Origin: Gymnothorax reevesii
Lineage: Eukaryota > Chordata > Actinopteri > Anguilliformes > Muraenidae
DNA length: 64,000 nt
Reading direction: 5' to 3'
Assembly: GCA_029721435.1 (NCBI GenBank)
Contig: CM056583.1
Coordinates: 46,467,120 to 46,531,119, forward strand
Shown here: positions 23,174 through 35,300 of the stretch, in pieces
Position numbering within the stretch: position 1 is the first letter of the stretch
Layout of the letters: each line of letters opens with the position of its first letter
The notes under the pieces: generated by a model
What the model was told of the DNA's origin: nothing
Seen by the model: the letters and a program-made list of their open reading frames with translations, nothing else
Database searches by the model: none
Made by a program: the position numbers and the translations under genes

Positions 23174-24692
23174 CAGTGGTGTGCACAGACATTATGGGGG
23201 GCAAGTGCTCAGGGGGGAGGGGGAGAGGGAGGGCACTTTTTTGCACACGTGGAACATGTTATTATTGTGTGAGATTAAAAAAATAAAATAAACATTACAC
23301 GCACATGTTCAATGCAATTCATGACTACTGTCATTCATTACAAGAAGGCACATGAGTAGCCTTTATGGGGATATTTTTCTCTGGCAATGGGGAACTGCCT
23401 GATTCTTCTTCATGTGTTCATTTATGTTGCCTAACAAAACCTACACAAAAGAAAACGTTCAGCTGATCAGACAGATTTGCAAAGTCGACCGACGTTGTTT
23501 GTGGTGTTCGTCCTCACGTTATCTATCATTGATTTGGGGTATAGCAGTAAACTAGCTAATCAGGTGACCAGTCGGCTAAAAAATGCTCAGTTGTTTGGTG
23601 CTGTATGAGCAGTGGCGTACCGTCAGATGGCAGGAAGGCCTTCAGTAACATCACCCTTTCCCGGATAATTGCTCTTAAACTGTTTGCGATCAGGTTTGAT
23701 TGATTAACAATCAAACAGTTAATTAACAGAATAGCCACCACCAATGCATGACACATAATGATTAAGAAATGCTAATTACAAAGCGATTGCCTGTTGGCTA
23801 TGTTGATATAATTGATGTGAATCCGCAAGAATGACAATCTGCAAAAAATCCGAAACTTTCGCGGACTTCTCTGCTATTATTTTCGTCTTCACTCAGCTAT
23901 GCTTCTTACCTAACAACGCGCTTTAGCTGTCACATTCAGAGTATATAGAACAGATTCTCATGGCTAATTGCTCAATGAACGTCGCAAATTAATTTACACA
24001 AATTCAGAAATTATAAAGACGTAGGCAATTGATATTTTTTCCGTAGCCATTGGTGTGCGGAAGTAAGTTAAACGCCGTATAATTTCGTGGTGCAATGTAT
24101 AACAAGGCTTTCAAAAACGGTTAGATTCTCGTCGGTTCCTCCAATCAGTCTGAGCAACGGTTGCTAATCGGGTAGGTAAACTGCGAGAGGTGTTTGTCAT
24201 TAAGAAGTGAAAGATGAGGTTATTGCTGGCCCTGGGTTTCTGCCGACGGACCGTCACTGTGTATGAGACATGCTACTGCACAACAAAATGATTACAGGTT
24301 GGGCTTGGAGGGCAAACTGTACGATTTCACTTGATCTGTGTGTTATCTGGCTGGTGGGGCACATGACTGTGGCTTCGAGTCGCTCAGCTGATATGCTCCT
24401 GCAGCGCATCTATATACACTGCGCGCGTGTTCACGTGACAAAGGAAGTGAGGTCGGAAGTGCGTGAGGAGGTGGCCCATTTTGGGGCATTTTTTTCAGTA
24501 GTTTTTAATCACACAGCTTTTCTAAAAGATCATTTCCACATTGGCCCCACTAAAGTGTTAATAATAATGATAATATTAAATATAATCATTAAAAAAAAAA
24601 AAAAACGAAGTTTCAAAAGGGCACTTTCATTCATAAAGGGCAAAGAGGCAAGTGCTGTAGCACCACCTAGCGTCTATTTGTGCACGCCACTG
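23174..24692. mobile_element. hAT element (outer), 1519 bp, with perfect 8-bp target duplication
   Basis: The ends are imperfect terminal inverted repeats: CAGTGGTGTGCACAGAC on the left and, read inward from the right, CAGTGGCGTGCACAAAT. Subterminal segments also pair (GGGGGCAAGTGCTCAG and CAAGTGCTGTAGCACC regions). ACTCCGAT flanks both sides (23166-23173, 24693-24700). CAGNG ends plus an 8-bp duplication are diagnostic of the hAT superfamily. Without the nested element it is about 860 bp and encodes no recognisable transposase, so it is non-autonomous. Confidence 0.95.
23610..24259. mobile_element. hAT element nested in the outer hAT, 650 bp
   Basis: The left end reads CAGTGGCGTACCGTCAG. 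The right end, read inward, reads CAGTGACGGTCCGTCGGC. Subterminal blocks TGGCAGGAAGGCC and GGCAGAAACCCAGGGCC are related. TGTATGAG flanks both sides (23602-23609 and 24260-24267), a perfect 8-bp duplication. There is no coding potential for a transposase. It inserted after the outer hAT, and both duplications remain unmutated, so both events look recent. Confidence 0.93.
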
Positions 24693-24700
24693 ACTCCGAT

Positions 24701-26698
24701 ACAAGTGCAAGCACTTTGGTATTTAAAAAAAAATACTTTCATCCAATTCTTGAAAGTACTTGAGCCCAACTCTTCTAAACAATACCAAGGGTGAAAAGCG
24801 ATATTTCATTGGAACGCGGACCAGTTCAATCAATGCAAAGCATTGGCTTATTAATAAGTAAATTATTTTTCTGCGCTGAAATTCACCCATAATTTCATCG
24901 CTGTTCGATCACATATGGAGAGAAACCGTGTCTTCAGTTATCAATTACAATAATTGGAAAACGTGTCAGTAAAGAAAAATGAGGACTAGCCAGGACTAAT
25001 TGTCATAAAGGGACATGTCAGTGTCCCCCCAATTCCCGGTTCTAGAACCGCCACAGCGTTCCATCAACTGTACTCAGGACAGCAGCTTTATTAAAAACTA
25101 TCACAGTCATTGGTCATTAAGGTAAGATATTGAGTAAAATGCATATTGCTGCAAATGTGATTGATGTTCAGGTTTTAACAAATACTTGCATCATGAATAG
25201 CTTTTAATTGACTATTTTCCCCATAACTCCCCCCTCCCTTTCCCCATAATGACTACAAATGATGACCCTGGCCATATCAGAGAAGACAAAATTTAACGCC
25301 TTGGGGATACCCCCTGTTTTCAATCAATGGAAAGACTAGTGAAAAGGTCCATTGATATACATATAGCGGTCATATGTAGTCATTATCAGGAAATTCATTA
25401 AACATTAAAGATTAAAAACTCATTGTCCACAGGAAGTAATTAAATAACTGTTTCAGGGATTTCAAAGTTTGATGACATCAGGCAAATGGGGCTACTGGCA
25501 TTTTGATTGTGGAATCTTTAGTTTAAAGTTTAAATCTGATGTCATCTCAAGCAGGAAACTGGGTGACTATGTGGCAGTGTTTCCCTATACTGGAAAAGGG
25601 TTATTGTTATAACAGATGCGGATTCACTCCTCACCTTTCACAAGGTCATAAACTAAGGCCCTTATGCCCCTAGTTTAACAGCTCAACAAACAAGCCTGGC
25701 ATTCTAGTGGGTAGATGATGGTACAGTGCTGTGGAAAATGCTTGCGGGGCATGTAACACTAAACCCTAATCCTCTAAAATCCCTAATCATTTAAAATCCA
25801 GTGGACCTTCTGCTAACTAAGAGAGAGAAACAGAGCCTTAATGATAAGAGGACAGCTGAAACATTTATGTTGCTACTTGTCCTACTGATGTGTAGAATTC
25901 AGGTTTGTGATGATGTAAAATTGCCAGTGATAAATAATCCAGTCACATCCAAAATGCTGAAGGGGGAAAAAAATCACCAAACCCACATTTCCCCACAAAT
26001 TTCATTGCCCTTACAGATCCAAAACAACAAAATAATCCCGATATTTGTCAAGGAAACAAGATTAAAACCAACACAGAGTCAGATTTCTTCTTAAGGTATT
26101 TTTTTCATTGCATTATACTTTGTATTCCTGTGGTCTAATATTATGAAAAAGAAATGTGAATAATCCAATATCACGCATGTAATATTGTGCTTTACTGCGA
26201 AAAGAAACCATTTATAACTTACGACCTATATAGAAATTCTTATATAGCACTGTCGTCACAACCTCTAAGGCAATATTTCAGATGGGCTTATGATGCATCT
26301 GCTGGTGCCTTGGAAACTACACTATTAATCACGCTAGTCTCATGCAGTGTGCGTGATACAAACTCTGCACATTCAACAAAAAGTATCATCTGGCTTTTTT
26401 CCATGATGTCCCAATTTCTTTTACCAACTCTTCTTTTGTGATTTGCAAACATTCCTTTGAGACAATATTCATAACATACCAAACAAAAGCCTGATTGATT
26501 AAATTTTCTCCATTAGCCATCTACCCACTGTATTCTCGCAGAATAATTCAATAGTCATTTGTTTTGTGTGTGTGACGTTCACAAAGTGTTTAAAAAATGG
26601 TTGTATTAGAGTAAGTATTGGTTGAAAAAAATGTCTGGAATGAATCACAATTAATGAATAGTCATTATTATAAAAGGCAATACTCATAAAGCAGTAAT
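24701..26698. other. No gene seen
   Basis: Non-coding DNA. Apart from the palindrome at 25245 and the split repeat up to 24780, I see no recognisable repeat ends or coding domains. Confidence 0.5.
25245..25387. mobile_element. Short inverted-repeat element, about 143 bp
   Basis: CATAATGACTACAAATGATG on the left pairs with CATATGTAGTCATTATC on the right across about 100 bp. It could be a small MITE. No target duplication is evident. Confidence 0.4.
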
Positions 26699-26890
26699 TA
26701 CCTCCGCCGAGGAGATTATGTTTTCCCACATTTTCTGGGTGAGTATGTTTGCTTATTTGTTTTTTTTTTTTTTTTTTCGCAATTTACAAAAAAGTTATGG
26801 AAGGATTTTTATGAAATTTTCACCAGAGGTGTTTCTTGGCCCAACTTTGCTGTGATTTCATGTTGGGAGTGATCCAGATAAAATTCTATT
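26699..26890 (+). mobile_element. Interspersed repeat beginning ACCTCCGCCGAGGAG
   Basis: It opens with CCTCCGCCGAGGAGATTATG, has a long T run (26759-26778), then AAAAAGTTATGGAAGGATTT and GATGAAATTTTC-like sequence. This pattern is a dispersed repeat in several aquatic animals. Its class is unresolved. Confidence 0.5.
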
Positions 26891-26920
26891 TTCTGAATTT
26901 TTAAAGGATTCTTCACCACT

Positions 26921-26926
26921 GAGAGA

Positions 26927-26959
<33 letters not shown>
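26921..26959. repeat. (GA)n microsatellite
   Basis: About 39 bases of GA dinucleotide with one GG interruption. Confidence 0.95.
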
Positions 26960-27615
26960 CAATTTTGTGGGAGACAGTGGAGACCTTGTGCATGAAAGTC
27001 TCTCTCTGACTTCTGTTGTTGAAATTTTCATTGGAATTTGATCGGAAATCTCAAAATGGAATGGCTCTCATATTTCGCATGAGACTGGAAATTACAGTGA
27101 ATAGAGTAATGTAGCATAATGGGCCTAATATTCAGTACATGTAATTTACAGTGCATAGTATGCATTCCTGTCATTATTAAGTCAATTCATTTTGCAATAT
27201 TCAGTGACCTCTCCTAGCATGCATACCGTAAAGAAAAAGGCAAAAAGCATCTATATAAAAGGTCAACAGGATTTCTTTAATGAATATATTTAAACCAAAT
27301 CAGGTAAATAGTATCAGAATGAAATGCATAATGAAATTATTGTAGTGGAGTCCCTGATCTGATAATTCCCTAGGATCATAAGATTGAGTGAACCAAGCAA
27401 AGCTGGGTGTAGCAACAGGGCTCTAACCCTCCAATCATACACTTTAAATTAGTTTTAGTTTATTTTCACAGTGTGTTGGCTAATTTTAGTTTTCACTCTG
27501 TTTAAAATTTATTAGTATTGCATGATAGTGTTTTAAGTTTGCCATCTCACAAGAAAATTATGATCAAATGAGATCAGATTTTTTTTTTAACATTAATAAG
27601 TTGATATACTGTCAT
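26960..27615. other. No gene seen
   Basis: AT-rich non-coding DNA without recognisable motifs. Confidence 0.5.
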
Positions 27616-27867
27616 TGTGTGCAGGACTAGGAAAAGGGGTCACTTGGTATTTTTTTCCATTTTGAGATTAACGGGGTATCTCAGTGATATCCCAGTGATA
27701 GTGATATCCCGGCACTACTGTCCTGTCAATCTACAACACTTTGCAGTGCGCAAATTCATCCAATTTTTTTCTCAAAATGAAAAACTTTGATCACTCTTTG
27801 ATGTTGTTGGAAAATCTCAATTTTCATTCAGTGACCAAAGTGACCCTTTTTCCTATTCCTGCGCACG
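27616..27867. mobile_element. 252-bp palindromic MITE
   Basis: The left arm GTGTGCAGGACTAGGAAAAG continues GGGTCACTTGGT. The right arm, read inward, gives GTGCGCAGGAATAGGAAAAA and GGGTCACTTTGGT. Inner arms also match (CATTTTGAGA, and TCATTTTGAGA on the other side). Non-coding. Target duplication not resolved. Confidence 0.75.
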
Positions 27868-28282
27868 ATTTCTCACCATTTTCAACATTAAAAATGTCAT
27901 TATATTAAGTCCATTTAAGTAAATTAAAATATAGCTGTGGCTCAATTTTTTTCCATATTTGTTTCAATTAATGATAAATTGGTCAGAATCTGCTCATGCG
28001 AAGGAGCAGTTGTTGAGATATTTCAGAAAAGGAAAAGGAGATGATTCCTCTACATTGCTTTAAGGAAAAGTTCTAGTCAATATTACCATTCACTATGACT
28101 TACAAGCCGTTAAATAAATTCTTATTATTGGCTTAAAACATATCTAAATGCAGTAAAATATGATTTAGATTAACCCCAGTGATTTCAGTAGTGCTGCAGG
28201 AATGAGTCCTTGCTGAAGATATTGGTGATACTCTGAAGAGAAAGTCCTACCATCCCCAATAAACAGGATGTTGGGACTGTTT

Positions 28283-28387
28283 CAGTCCTAATTTATCATG
28301 TGTCAGTCCTTGTTTATCGTTCCTCAGTCAGCATGTATAACTCTTCATTCCTAATTTACTACCTTTCAGTCATCATTAATCCACATT
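28283..28387. repeat. Degenerate 21-bp minisatellite, five units
   Basis: Successive 21-base units begin CAGTCCTAATTTATC, CAGTCCTTGTTTATC, CAGTCAGCATGTATA, CATTCCTAATTTACT and CAGTCATCATTAATC. The period is exact across all five, while the units are diverged. Confidence 0.8.
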
Positions 28388-29364
28388 CCATAGACATCAT
28401 TTAAGGTATCTCTTGTACTATTCCTTGCTTTGGTTGCCATAATTTCGAAATTATTGTTCACTTGCTCTCATGTATTGATGATACTTTCTGTACATATTTG
28501 CTTATAGCTATGTGTATTTGTCACCAGACAGAAGCTGGAACAATTTTGCAGCAAATCCCAGTTGCACACACCACAGCTCTGAGTCAGTAATATCAAAAAG
28601 TATGTATTTTATTTTTTTAAAAGTTCATAAAACCAGTGCGGCACAAATAACTGGATCAGGGAAACAATTCTCAGGAGGGCGTTTACCTTCAGGGCCCACT
28701 TGTAGAAGTTAGTGAAAAACCACCCACCACTTCCCACAGGGCAATGCGCATCAAATCACGGCACATAAAATACAATCAACTCAGGAGCACAGCAACCCAC
28801 TCCCAACTAAATAGTGGACAACCACAGCAACACAGCATGGACCCCTGTTGCACACTCCGTCCCAATGACTCTGCCCTCCCCTAAAGCCAATAGATTTGGC
28901 TCACACAGGAACACATTTTACATACAAGGGGAATGGGGGTAAAGAGAAAAATGTTCGTTGGCCGGGCCGGTCCCGGCCAAAAAAAGGAAAAAACAAACCA
29001 CAAAGAACACAACAACAGAAGCTAAAAGGTTATTGCTCCCTGCCGTTGTCTCGTATCTCAACACAGAAGTAGGCGAGTAGCAGCTCCACCAGAACAGTAA
29101 CAGCTCAGCACTCCGCGGTCTGTAAAAACAAAGCAGGTCGGCAGCTACTTGGCTCCACCAATATCCCCCCACTTCCCCATCATACACAATAAGTGCCCCA
29201 TGTATCACAACATTATTCCATAAATAAAACAAACACGCAACATATTCTCACAATTATTATATCATTTTTTATGATGTGTAAAATATACAAAATCACTTTA
29301 AATATTTGAATAATTATTGATTTGCAGAGAAATCGTATTCCTTGTGGACAAAATATAAAAAAAT
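28388..29364. other. No gene identified; possible repeat body 28690-29200
   Basis: 28690-29200 is AC-rich on the plus strand, with a GGCCGGGCCGGTCCCGGCC palindrome at about 28960. On the minus strand it resembles the pyrimidine-rich leader of a retroelement, but I see no LTR borders or coding domain. Confidence 0.4.
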
Positions 29365-30060
29365 TGTGAGGTATCGTTCAGGAACCAGTCGCGAGAACCA
29401 AGCAGTGCAGTAGAACTGGATTTTATTATGGAAGGGGGAGAACCCCCCCAGAGCAGGAGGCAACAGTACAGAGTCCACAATCCATAAATCAAAATCCAGA
29501 TGGCGAAATCTGAATCGTAACCAGGGCACCAATCACAGTACTCGTAGTCCGGCGAAACAGGTTCGGTACACAGGCACAGGTTTGTCAGAGAATCCAAAGC
29601 CAAAATCCAGTGGGCGTTATCCGAACCGTTAACAGGGCAGCAAAGACAAAACTCAGGGTCGGGCAAAACAGGTATGGAACACGGGCACAGGAATATCAAA
29701 GGTAAAGCCAAAATCAGAATCCGGGACGTTCCAGTCAGAAGTATAACACTAATAGTACAAGGCATAAACAATCGCAGCACAAGCAAACCAGGGTAAAACG
29801 TTCTGACAAGAGCTGTGATTTAAAGACTGCTTAAATACACATAGGGGAAGTCACATGCTACAAAGGTGAGGGAGGTGATATGGATCAGACTAATTACAAA
29901 GGAATGAACACGAGGAAGTTCCTAATTACAAGAAATTGGCAAAATACAAAACGCGGACAGACAGCCTACAGACAGAGATACGGCTCTGGTAGGGAGTTCT
30001 ATAGCGCACAGAAAAGGAGAGAGAACAGCTTAACGAGCGCAGAGGTTCCGCTGAAAACTG
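29365..30060 (-). mobile_element. LTR-like repeat with internal ~110-bp tandem units
   Basis: On the minus strand: a GTATTTAAGCAG box (plus 29828-29837), then a long stretch that ends near TAATAAAATC (plus ~29421), the same architecture as the LTR at 49847. Inside, AAAATCCAG..GGCG recurs at 29491 and 29602 and AAAATCAGAATCCGGG at 29710, giving a ~110-bp tandem repeat of about 2.3 units. These units create a 162-codon minus-strand frame whose repeated Cys-rich segments merely reflect the DNA repeat. Borders not established. Confidence 0.55.
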
Positions 30061-30239
30061 CAGCAAAGTAGATTGAGTAAAGACAAGAGGCGGAGACTAG
30101 AATAGGGCGAATGCTGAGAGGTCGTTTGTCAATTAGTAAAGTGCAGCTACACAATCCCTAGTGCTCATTTGTAAGTTAGTACTATATACAATGTTAGTTA
30201 TGGTTAGTAAGTTTACCTTAAACAACAAACTGTTAGCAT

Positions 30240-30640
30240 TGTTAATAATGTAGAAAAGCAAGGTGAAGGAAGTAAACGAGATTGGAAGGAATGATTGAAA
30301 TCCCAGAAATCATTAAATCACCCAAAAGTGTGGCACGCAATACTGGGGCTGAGTGATCACAAGACATGAGACTAGACAGGGGAAGAGGAAGTGCAATGGA
30401 TGGTGAAAAACAAAACATGGACCGTAGTAAAACTGCAAAGATGGAATATGGAAACAAACAGAGACAAGGCAAAAACAAAACATGGCCAGGCATCTAAATC
30501 ACATACAAAATACAGATCATGGTCAGACAATGCAGAGATCATAATCCAGACATGGCAGAATCAAAAATAAACATGGCAACAAGGCAGAATCATATCCAAA
30601 GCATGGTCAGGCAGGACGGGATCATAACAAAAATAATATG
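30240..30640 (-). mobile_element. Purine-rich interspersed repeat, LTR-like, unresolved
   Basis: Contains repeated AAAACATGG and GACATGGCAGAATC-type motifs (30415, 30475, 30553, 30571, 30600). On the minus strand it is CCATGTTTTGTTTTTGCCT-rich, like the transcribed part of the other LTR-like repeats here. No borders seen. Confidence 0.35.
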
Positions 30641-30944
30641 CATTAATAATTTTACTTTTTTAAAGTGTCAATACATAAATCTAGAACAAGACAGCAAGAC
30701 TGAAGAGCTTGATTTCAGTCTCATGTATGAATAAAAACGTTATATGGTTGTGTTGGTTAGTCATTCAGTGTACTATAAATATTTGAAATACTGTGGCATG
30801 CTTAATTAAGATGGCATACTGAAATAATTATTGGCAAAATTTTGAAATGGTGATGTTATGCTTTGCAGTCAATAGTTTGGTTCTCAGAGTGACTGTGAGC
30901 ATTAACTGTGCAGCAAAGGATCTGTTTTACCAGGCCACTGGGAT

Positions 30945-31035
30945 GCATGACCTTCCATTACATTACATAACTTATTTGTCACTTGGCAGATTCTCTTTTC
31001 CAGGGTGACATACAGCACAAAGTGTACTAGAAGGA
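30945..31035. repeat. Common fish interspersed repeat fragment
   Basis: CATTACATTACATAACTTAT followed by TTGGCAGATTCTCTTTTCC and AGGGTGACATACAG resembles a widespread fish repeat with TTAGCAGACGCTTTTATCCA and AGCGACTTACA. Class unresolved. Confidence 0.55.
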
Positions 31036-31809
31036 ACAAAAGTGCTGAGATCCCGAGCTGAAAGTTTCAATCCTAATATCAGCAGTAACAATACAAAGAT
31101 GGGACTTGGCTCTGTATAAAGACTGAAATGCATAAAACCAATCCTTGATGAAATTTATCACACTAAAAGCAAATACGGCACCAGTCAGTTCAATCAGGGG
31201 TGTTAATAAGGCTATTTAAGGGGAATTTAGCCCTGCCTGAAATTTTCTTTAGTAACTGAAATAATGGACTTTTTTAAAGAATAGTTGAGGGAAGACATGC
31301 CAGACCAAACCCCAAGAAAAGGCTTAGCCCCCTATCCGTAAGTCTGCAGTCATAAAACTAACAAATGTGCAGTATTACTGCATGAAGTTGAACAAAATCA
31401 GCCAATTTCTTTCAAGTTTGTCACATATGGAAACTGCTTGTTTATATCACGGTTTATCATAGCCATACCAATGCTGTTCTTTGAGAAAATGAATTATTTA
31501 CAGTACTTACAACCCATGGTACATTTTATTTCAGTTCATTGGCTGAACTTTCAGAGGTTTGCGTGCTGCTATGTCTGGCCATGGAGGCCATCATCCTGGA
31601 AGTGGTCATATGCAAATATATGGCGTGGAAAAGCAATGCAGTAGCGTTTGGCATCAAGGCAACCAATGATTATCACTCGACAGCATTTCATACTTCATAG
31701 GGTGCTACTAATACTAAGTGTGGCAACACAGGTGACTCCGATTTCGCAAGCCACCTATTTTCACACTTTCTGGTTCTCTCTGAACCTATGGCCATCCACA
31801 AAACATGCT
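31036..31809. other. No gene seen
   Basis: Non-coding sequence, nothing recognisable. Confidence 0.5.
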
Positions 31810-32381
31810 CAACCATGACAGGGTCAGTCCAGCTCAGTTCACCCAATGACTTAAACCTTACCCCCTCCAATTTATATGAAATTTGGTATATAGGTAATTC
31901 ATGGCCAGAAAACCCAGAATTTCAAATTTCATCTATCTCAGACCAACAGTTTTCCAGATATCGCTATATAAATTTTTCACTTTTTCCCCAAATTTCAAAT
32001 TGCTGTAACTCAGCAACCACTGGTCCGATTTTGAAAAACAACGTATTTCTGTAAACAAATCCAAATCTGGCATTTGTTTGTAGATTTGGAGTCCTTGTGG
32101 TCTCCCCTTTACAGAAATACCTTGTTTTTCAAAATCAGTCCAGTGGTTGCTGAGTTACAGCAAACTGAAATTTGGCGACCACGCTCTTTTTTTCGCGAAA
32201 AAGTGAAAAAGTGAAATTGTGGTATGTCAAAAATTGCTAGTTCAAGACAGACGAAATTTGAAATTCTGGCTTTTCTGGCTATGAATTACCTATATACCAA
32301 ATTTCAAATAAATTGGAGGTGGTGAGGTTTAAAAACACAATTTTTTGGGGTGATCTGAGATGGACTGACCCGACAGTGTTG
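31810..32381. mobile_element. 572-bp foldback element with arms of about 240 bp
   Basis: The left arm starts CAACCATGACAGGGTCAGTC, and the right arm read inward starts CAACACTGTCGGGTCAGTCC. Pairing continues with indels through CCTCCAATTTAT, GAAATTTGGTATATAGGTAA, AATTTCAAATTTC and GCTGTAACTCAGCAACCACT to ATTTCTGTAAA, leaving a central loop of about 50-60 bp (near 32050-32108). The motif about Ala-neutral GTAACTCAGCAACCACTGGT also recurs in other dispersed repeats. Non-coding. Target duplication not clear. Confidence 0.88.
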
Positions 32382-35300
32382 CTTTAAACTTATTTGAAGT
32401 TACAAAATTAAATCGGGAGGGAATCTTCAGACTGTGCTGTACTGAGGCTAGTCAGAGTCTCTCTTGACCAGCCAGAGCAGACAAGGAAACATGACCGGGA
32501 AGTGTCGTTATTGAGATGGTTGGTACCAAGTGGACAGAGGTGGGAGAACAGAGAGGTTTGTAGCTTAGTTAACAAGCATTAATGTGGTAAATTTGTTAAA
32601 ACTGTCATAACAATGCGCCCCTTTGCCTGGATCCCTTTGGCCCACCAATGATATCATTGATGATGACTATATATCCACAATAAAATAATATAATATCAGC
32701 AATCAATTCTCCCGTCAAATTACTCTTTACCCTTACAAAAATGAACTAAAGGGTTACTACAGTATACTATAAGAATTGTATAGTGTTCTATAATCTGGTT
32801 GTAGTATTCTGTAGTACATTTCACCAGCTATGATATAAACATAGTTCTTTTCCGTAGTGTTCTTTTATTAGTTTATTAGTTTTTGGTGGTAATATTTATG
32901 GTATTCTTGTAGTGGTTTTTTTTGTCAGGGTATTTTTGCTCCTGGGTAAGCAAAGCTTAGGAAGGTGATGAAACTCGAGCGTCACTCTCAGAGACGGCTG
33001 GTGAACTGGCTATAAGGGAAGCAGAAACCGTCCCTTAAAAATAATTATTGGTCATGACCTGTTTTCAATAATTCTTTTAAATTACCATTACAGAAACTCT
33101 GAAAACTCTCAACATCATCAGGTGTGGTCAGTTTTTAATTAATAACGCATACCTGTCAACTCTCATGCATTCGGTGTGTGTTTAAGTGGCATATTTACGT
33201 TCCCCTGCTGTAGTCAGCAATTATTTAATCATTGCATATGTATGAGATTCTCGCATGGAATTGAAGTCCTTGTGCATGGAGGTTTATCAGTTACGCGTGC
33301 GTTACGGTGGATTTCATCACTAGTAATTGGAAACCGATTATGACTCCAGATTTCTCACACTATTCTTTGCTCAGGGGCTGGAAGCAATGCATGTGTTTCA
33401 TTATCGTACAAATTGTTTAAATGAAATAAGAGAATTTAAAACATCTTTATGCAATTCCATTGATTCCACTGATTTTATTTTTAGTTACCCATGTAAGTCA
33501 TTGACAAAAGCAATACGTTCACGACATTTTGACTGCTGCTTGCACACTGTCCCAGAATACTAGAAAAGAGTGATCAGAGACCTAGGACTTGTTCAACTCT
33601 AGGGCTGCTCCATTGGGAGTGGAGAAGCCAATGGTATGCAAGGCTGCAGAAAGGTGAAGAGGATCACGATGGAGAAATGAGAGGCTGCTGTCACAGCATG
33701 AGGTGACTACTAGACAGATAGGAGCACCATTCCTTTACAGAGCTCAGGTCTGAAAGCAGACTGATGTGGATCCAGTTACTCTGATTTATTCAGAGACAAG
33801 GTAAGGAGACAGGAAAGAAAACAGTTGCCCCTGATTAGGGACGATAAATGGTTTGGGTGGTAAACAAAGTGAATTGGCTTCCACCTGGCCTCAGACCTCA
33901 AAGGAGGCCCACATATGGCCAATCAGTGCGGAAAGCTTGAAAATAATTCCTGGCTCAAACAATTCCTGGCAAAACACAGCCTACCCTGAAAGATCATGAC
34001 TGTCAACAAAAACCTAGTAAGGCGATGCCTAGAATATGAAGAAGTCCTCCTGGTTGGGTGTAATGATATTTATTGGCAACAAATGCTAAAAAGGCCACTC
34101 AAAATCTCTAGTGGCTACATATACCTGTCAAATCTCCTTTCTCAAATGAGCAAGAAAAATGAAACAGTACATCTACGGATGGAAAAACTCTTCCTCAAAA
34201 CCCTTGCTCACATAGGTCAGGCTCAGATCCAAAAACAAGCAGCTTCACAGCATCAGCAAACTAAAGTGTTTCCCCAGCAGGACAATCCACTGTAAAACAT
34301 GAGCCTTACCGATTTTGATCATTTTAAAGGTGACAAAGACAAGAAATGGAAATGAGCCCCTTTGCGCAGATATGGACGCTGGCATCCACAAATTCCAACA
34401 TTTAATTCCCAAATAATCCTGTAATTGAATTTCCAAATGACTTGCTTCACTGGAATAATTTTTCACAGTCTCTGTGATACAAATACTGAGTTATCAAGTT
34501 TAAACAGGCTCATGCACAACAAAAAGATTTGGCCTTATTTGTATTCTGTGCAAAGGGGTTAACGATTTAAAAAATAATATGCCATCACCAGGGCTTCCAG
34601 AAAGGTGCAGGAAAAAAAAGCATTTATTTTCCTGCAAAAATTATGTGTATTGGGATTTTAACAATTCTCTACATTTTGTCTGGTCCGAAATGAGTCTGTT
34701 ATTTATTTTGGAGTGGGACAACAGTGGCACCACTCAGCCAATTATATTACAAAGTTGATAACACGTGTGATCTCTGTGACCAGATTCCAATGGTTTCCTT
34801 CTCTCTTGCTGGTCAGAAATTGGAGAGAATAGACCTGAGAAAATGGTCTCACCGTTGCTGTCTAAGATCTCAAACACAAAAACTGCTGTAAGGAAACATC
34901 ACTTTAGACCACAACTACCCTGCAACCACATCAGTAACGGTCCTCAGTGAATATCAGTGCTGCCTTTGGTCAGTGGCAGCCTTTAGCCTTTGGCTGGTGG
35001 TGTGAGCTGAAGGAGGACAGAGGACTGAGAAGTTATCCCGATGTTGCATCTTTTTTCTTGACTGGTCAGGCATGGATGGTTTGCTTGCTAAATCAGCTCT
35101 TATTGTGTCCTGTCGCCTCTGGCAAAAAGGGAGACATAGGAATGCACCCCATCCGTGCGTGTGTGTCCTTCCATCTGTCCGAGCACCCTCAAGAATAGCT
35201 CCTACAACTACATTTACCATTCCAGTTGGCCTCCCAGGGAATATCTAAAAAATTAGGTGTGGCCCAAAAAGTAGGTCATGCTTTGACCTAATTCTATGGG

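Noticed and set aside
24270..24794. 174-codon frame over the hAT right end
   Set aside because: It crosses the nested target duplication, the outer TIR and a poly-A run; not a transposase.
26921..26959. Possible regulatory GAGA-factor site array
   Set aside because: A simple dinucleotide microsatellite next to a dispersed repeat; no other regulatory context.
29298..29786. 162-codon Cys-rich minus-strand frame with repeated segments
   Set aside because: The repeats reflect a ~110-bp DNA tandem inside an LTR-like element; no signal of a conserved domain.
33996..34295. 99-codon frame starting with Met
   Set aside because: No recognisable domain, no splice or promoter context, no repeat relation. 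Chance cannot be excluded.
34947..35220. Overlapping 83- and 88-codon frames on opposite strands
   Set aside because: Neither has recognisable domains or splice context.
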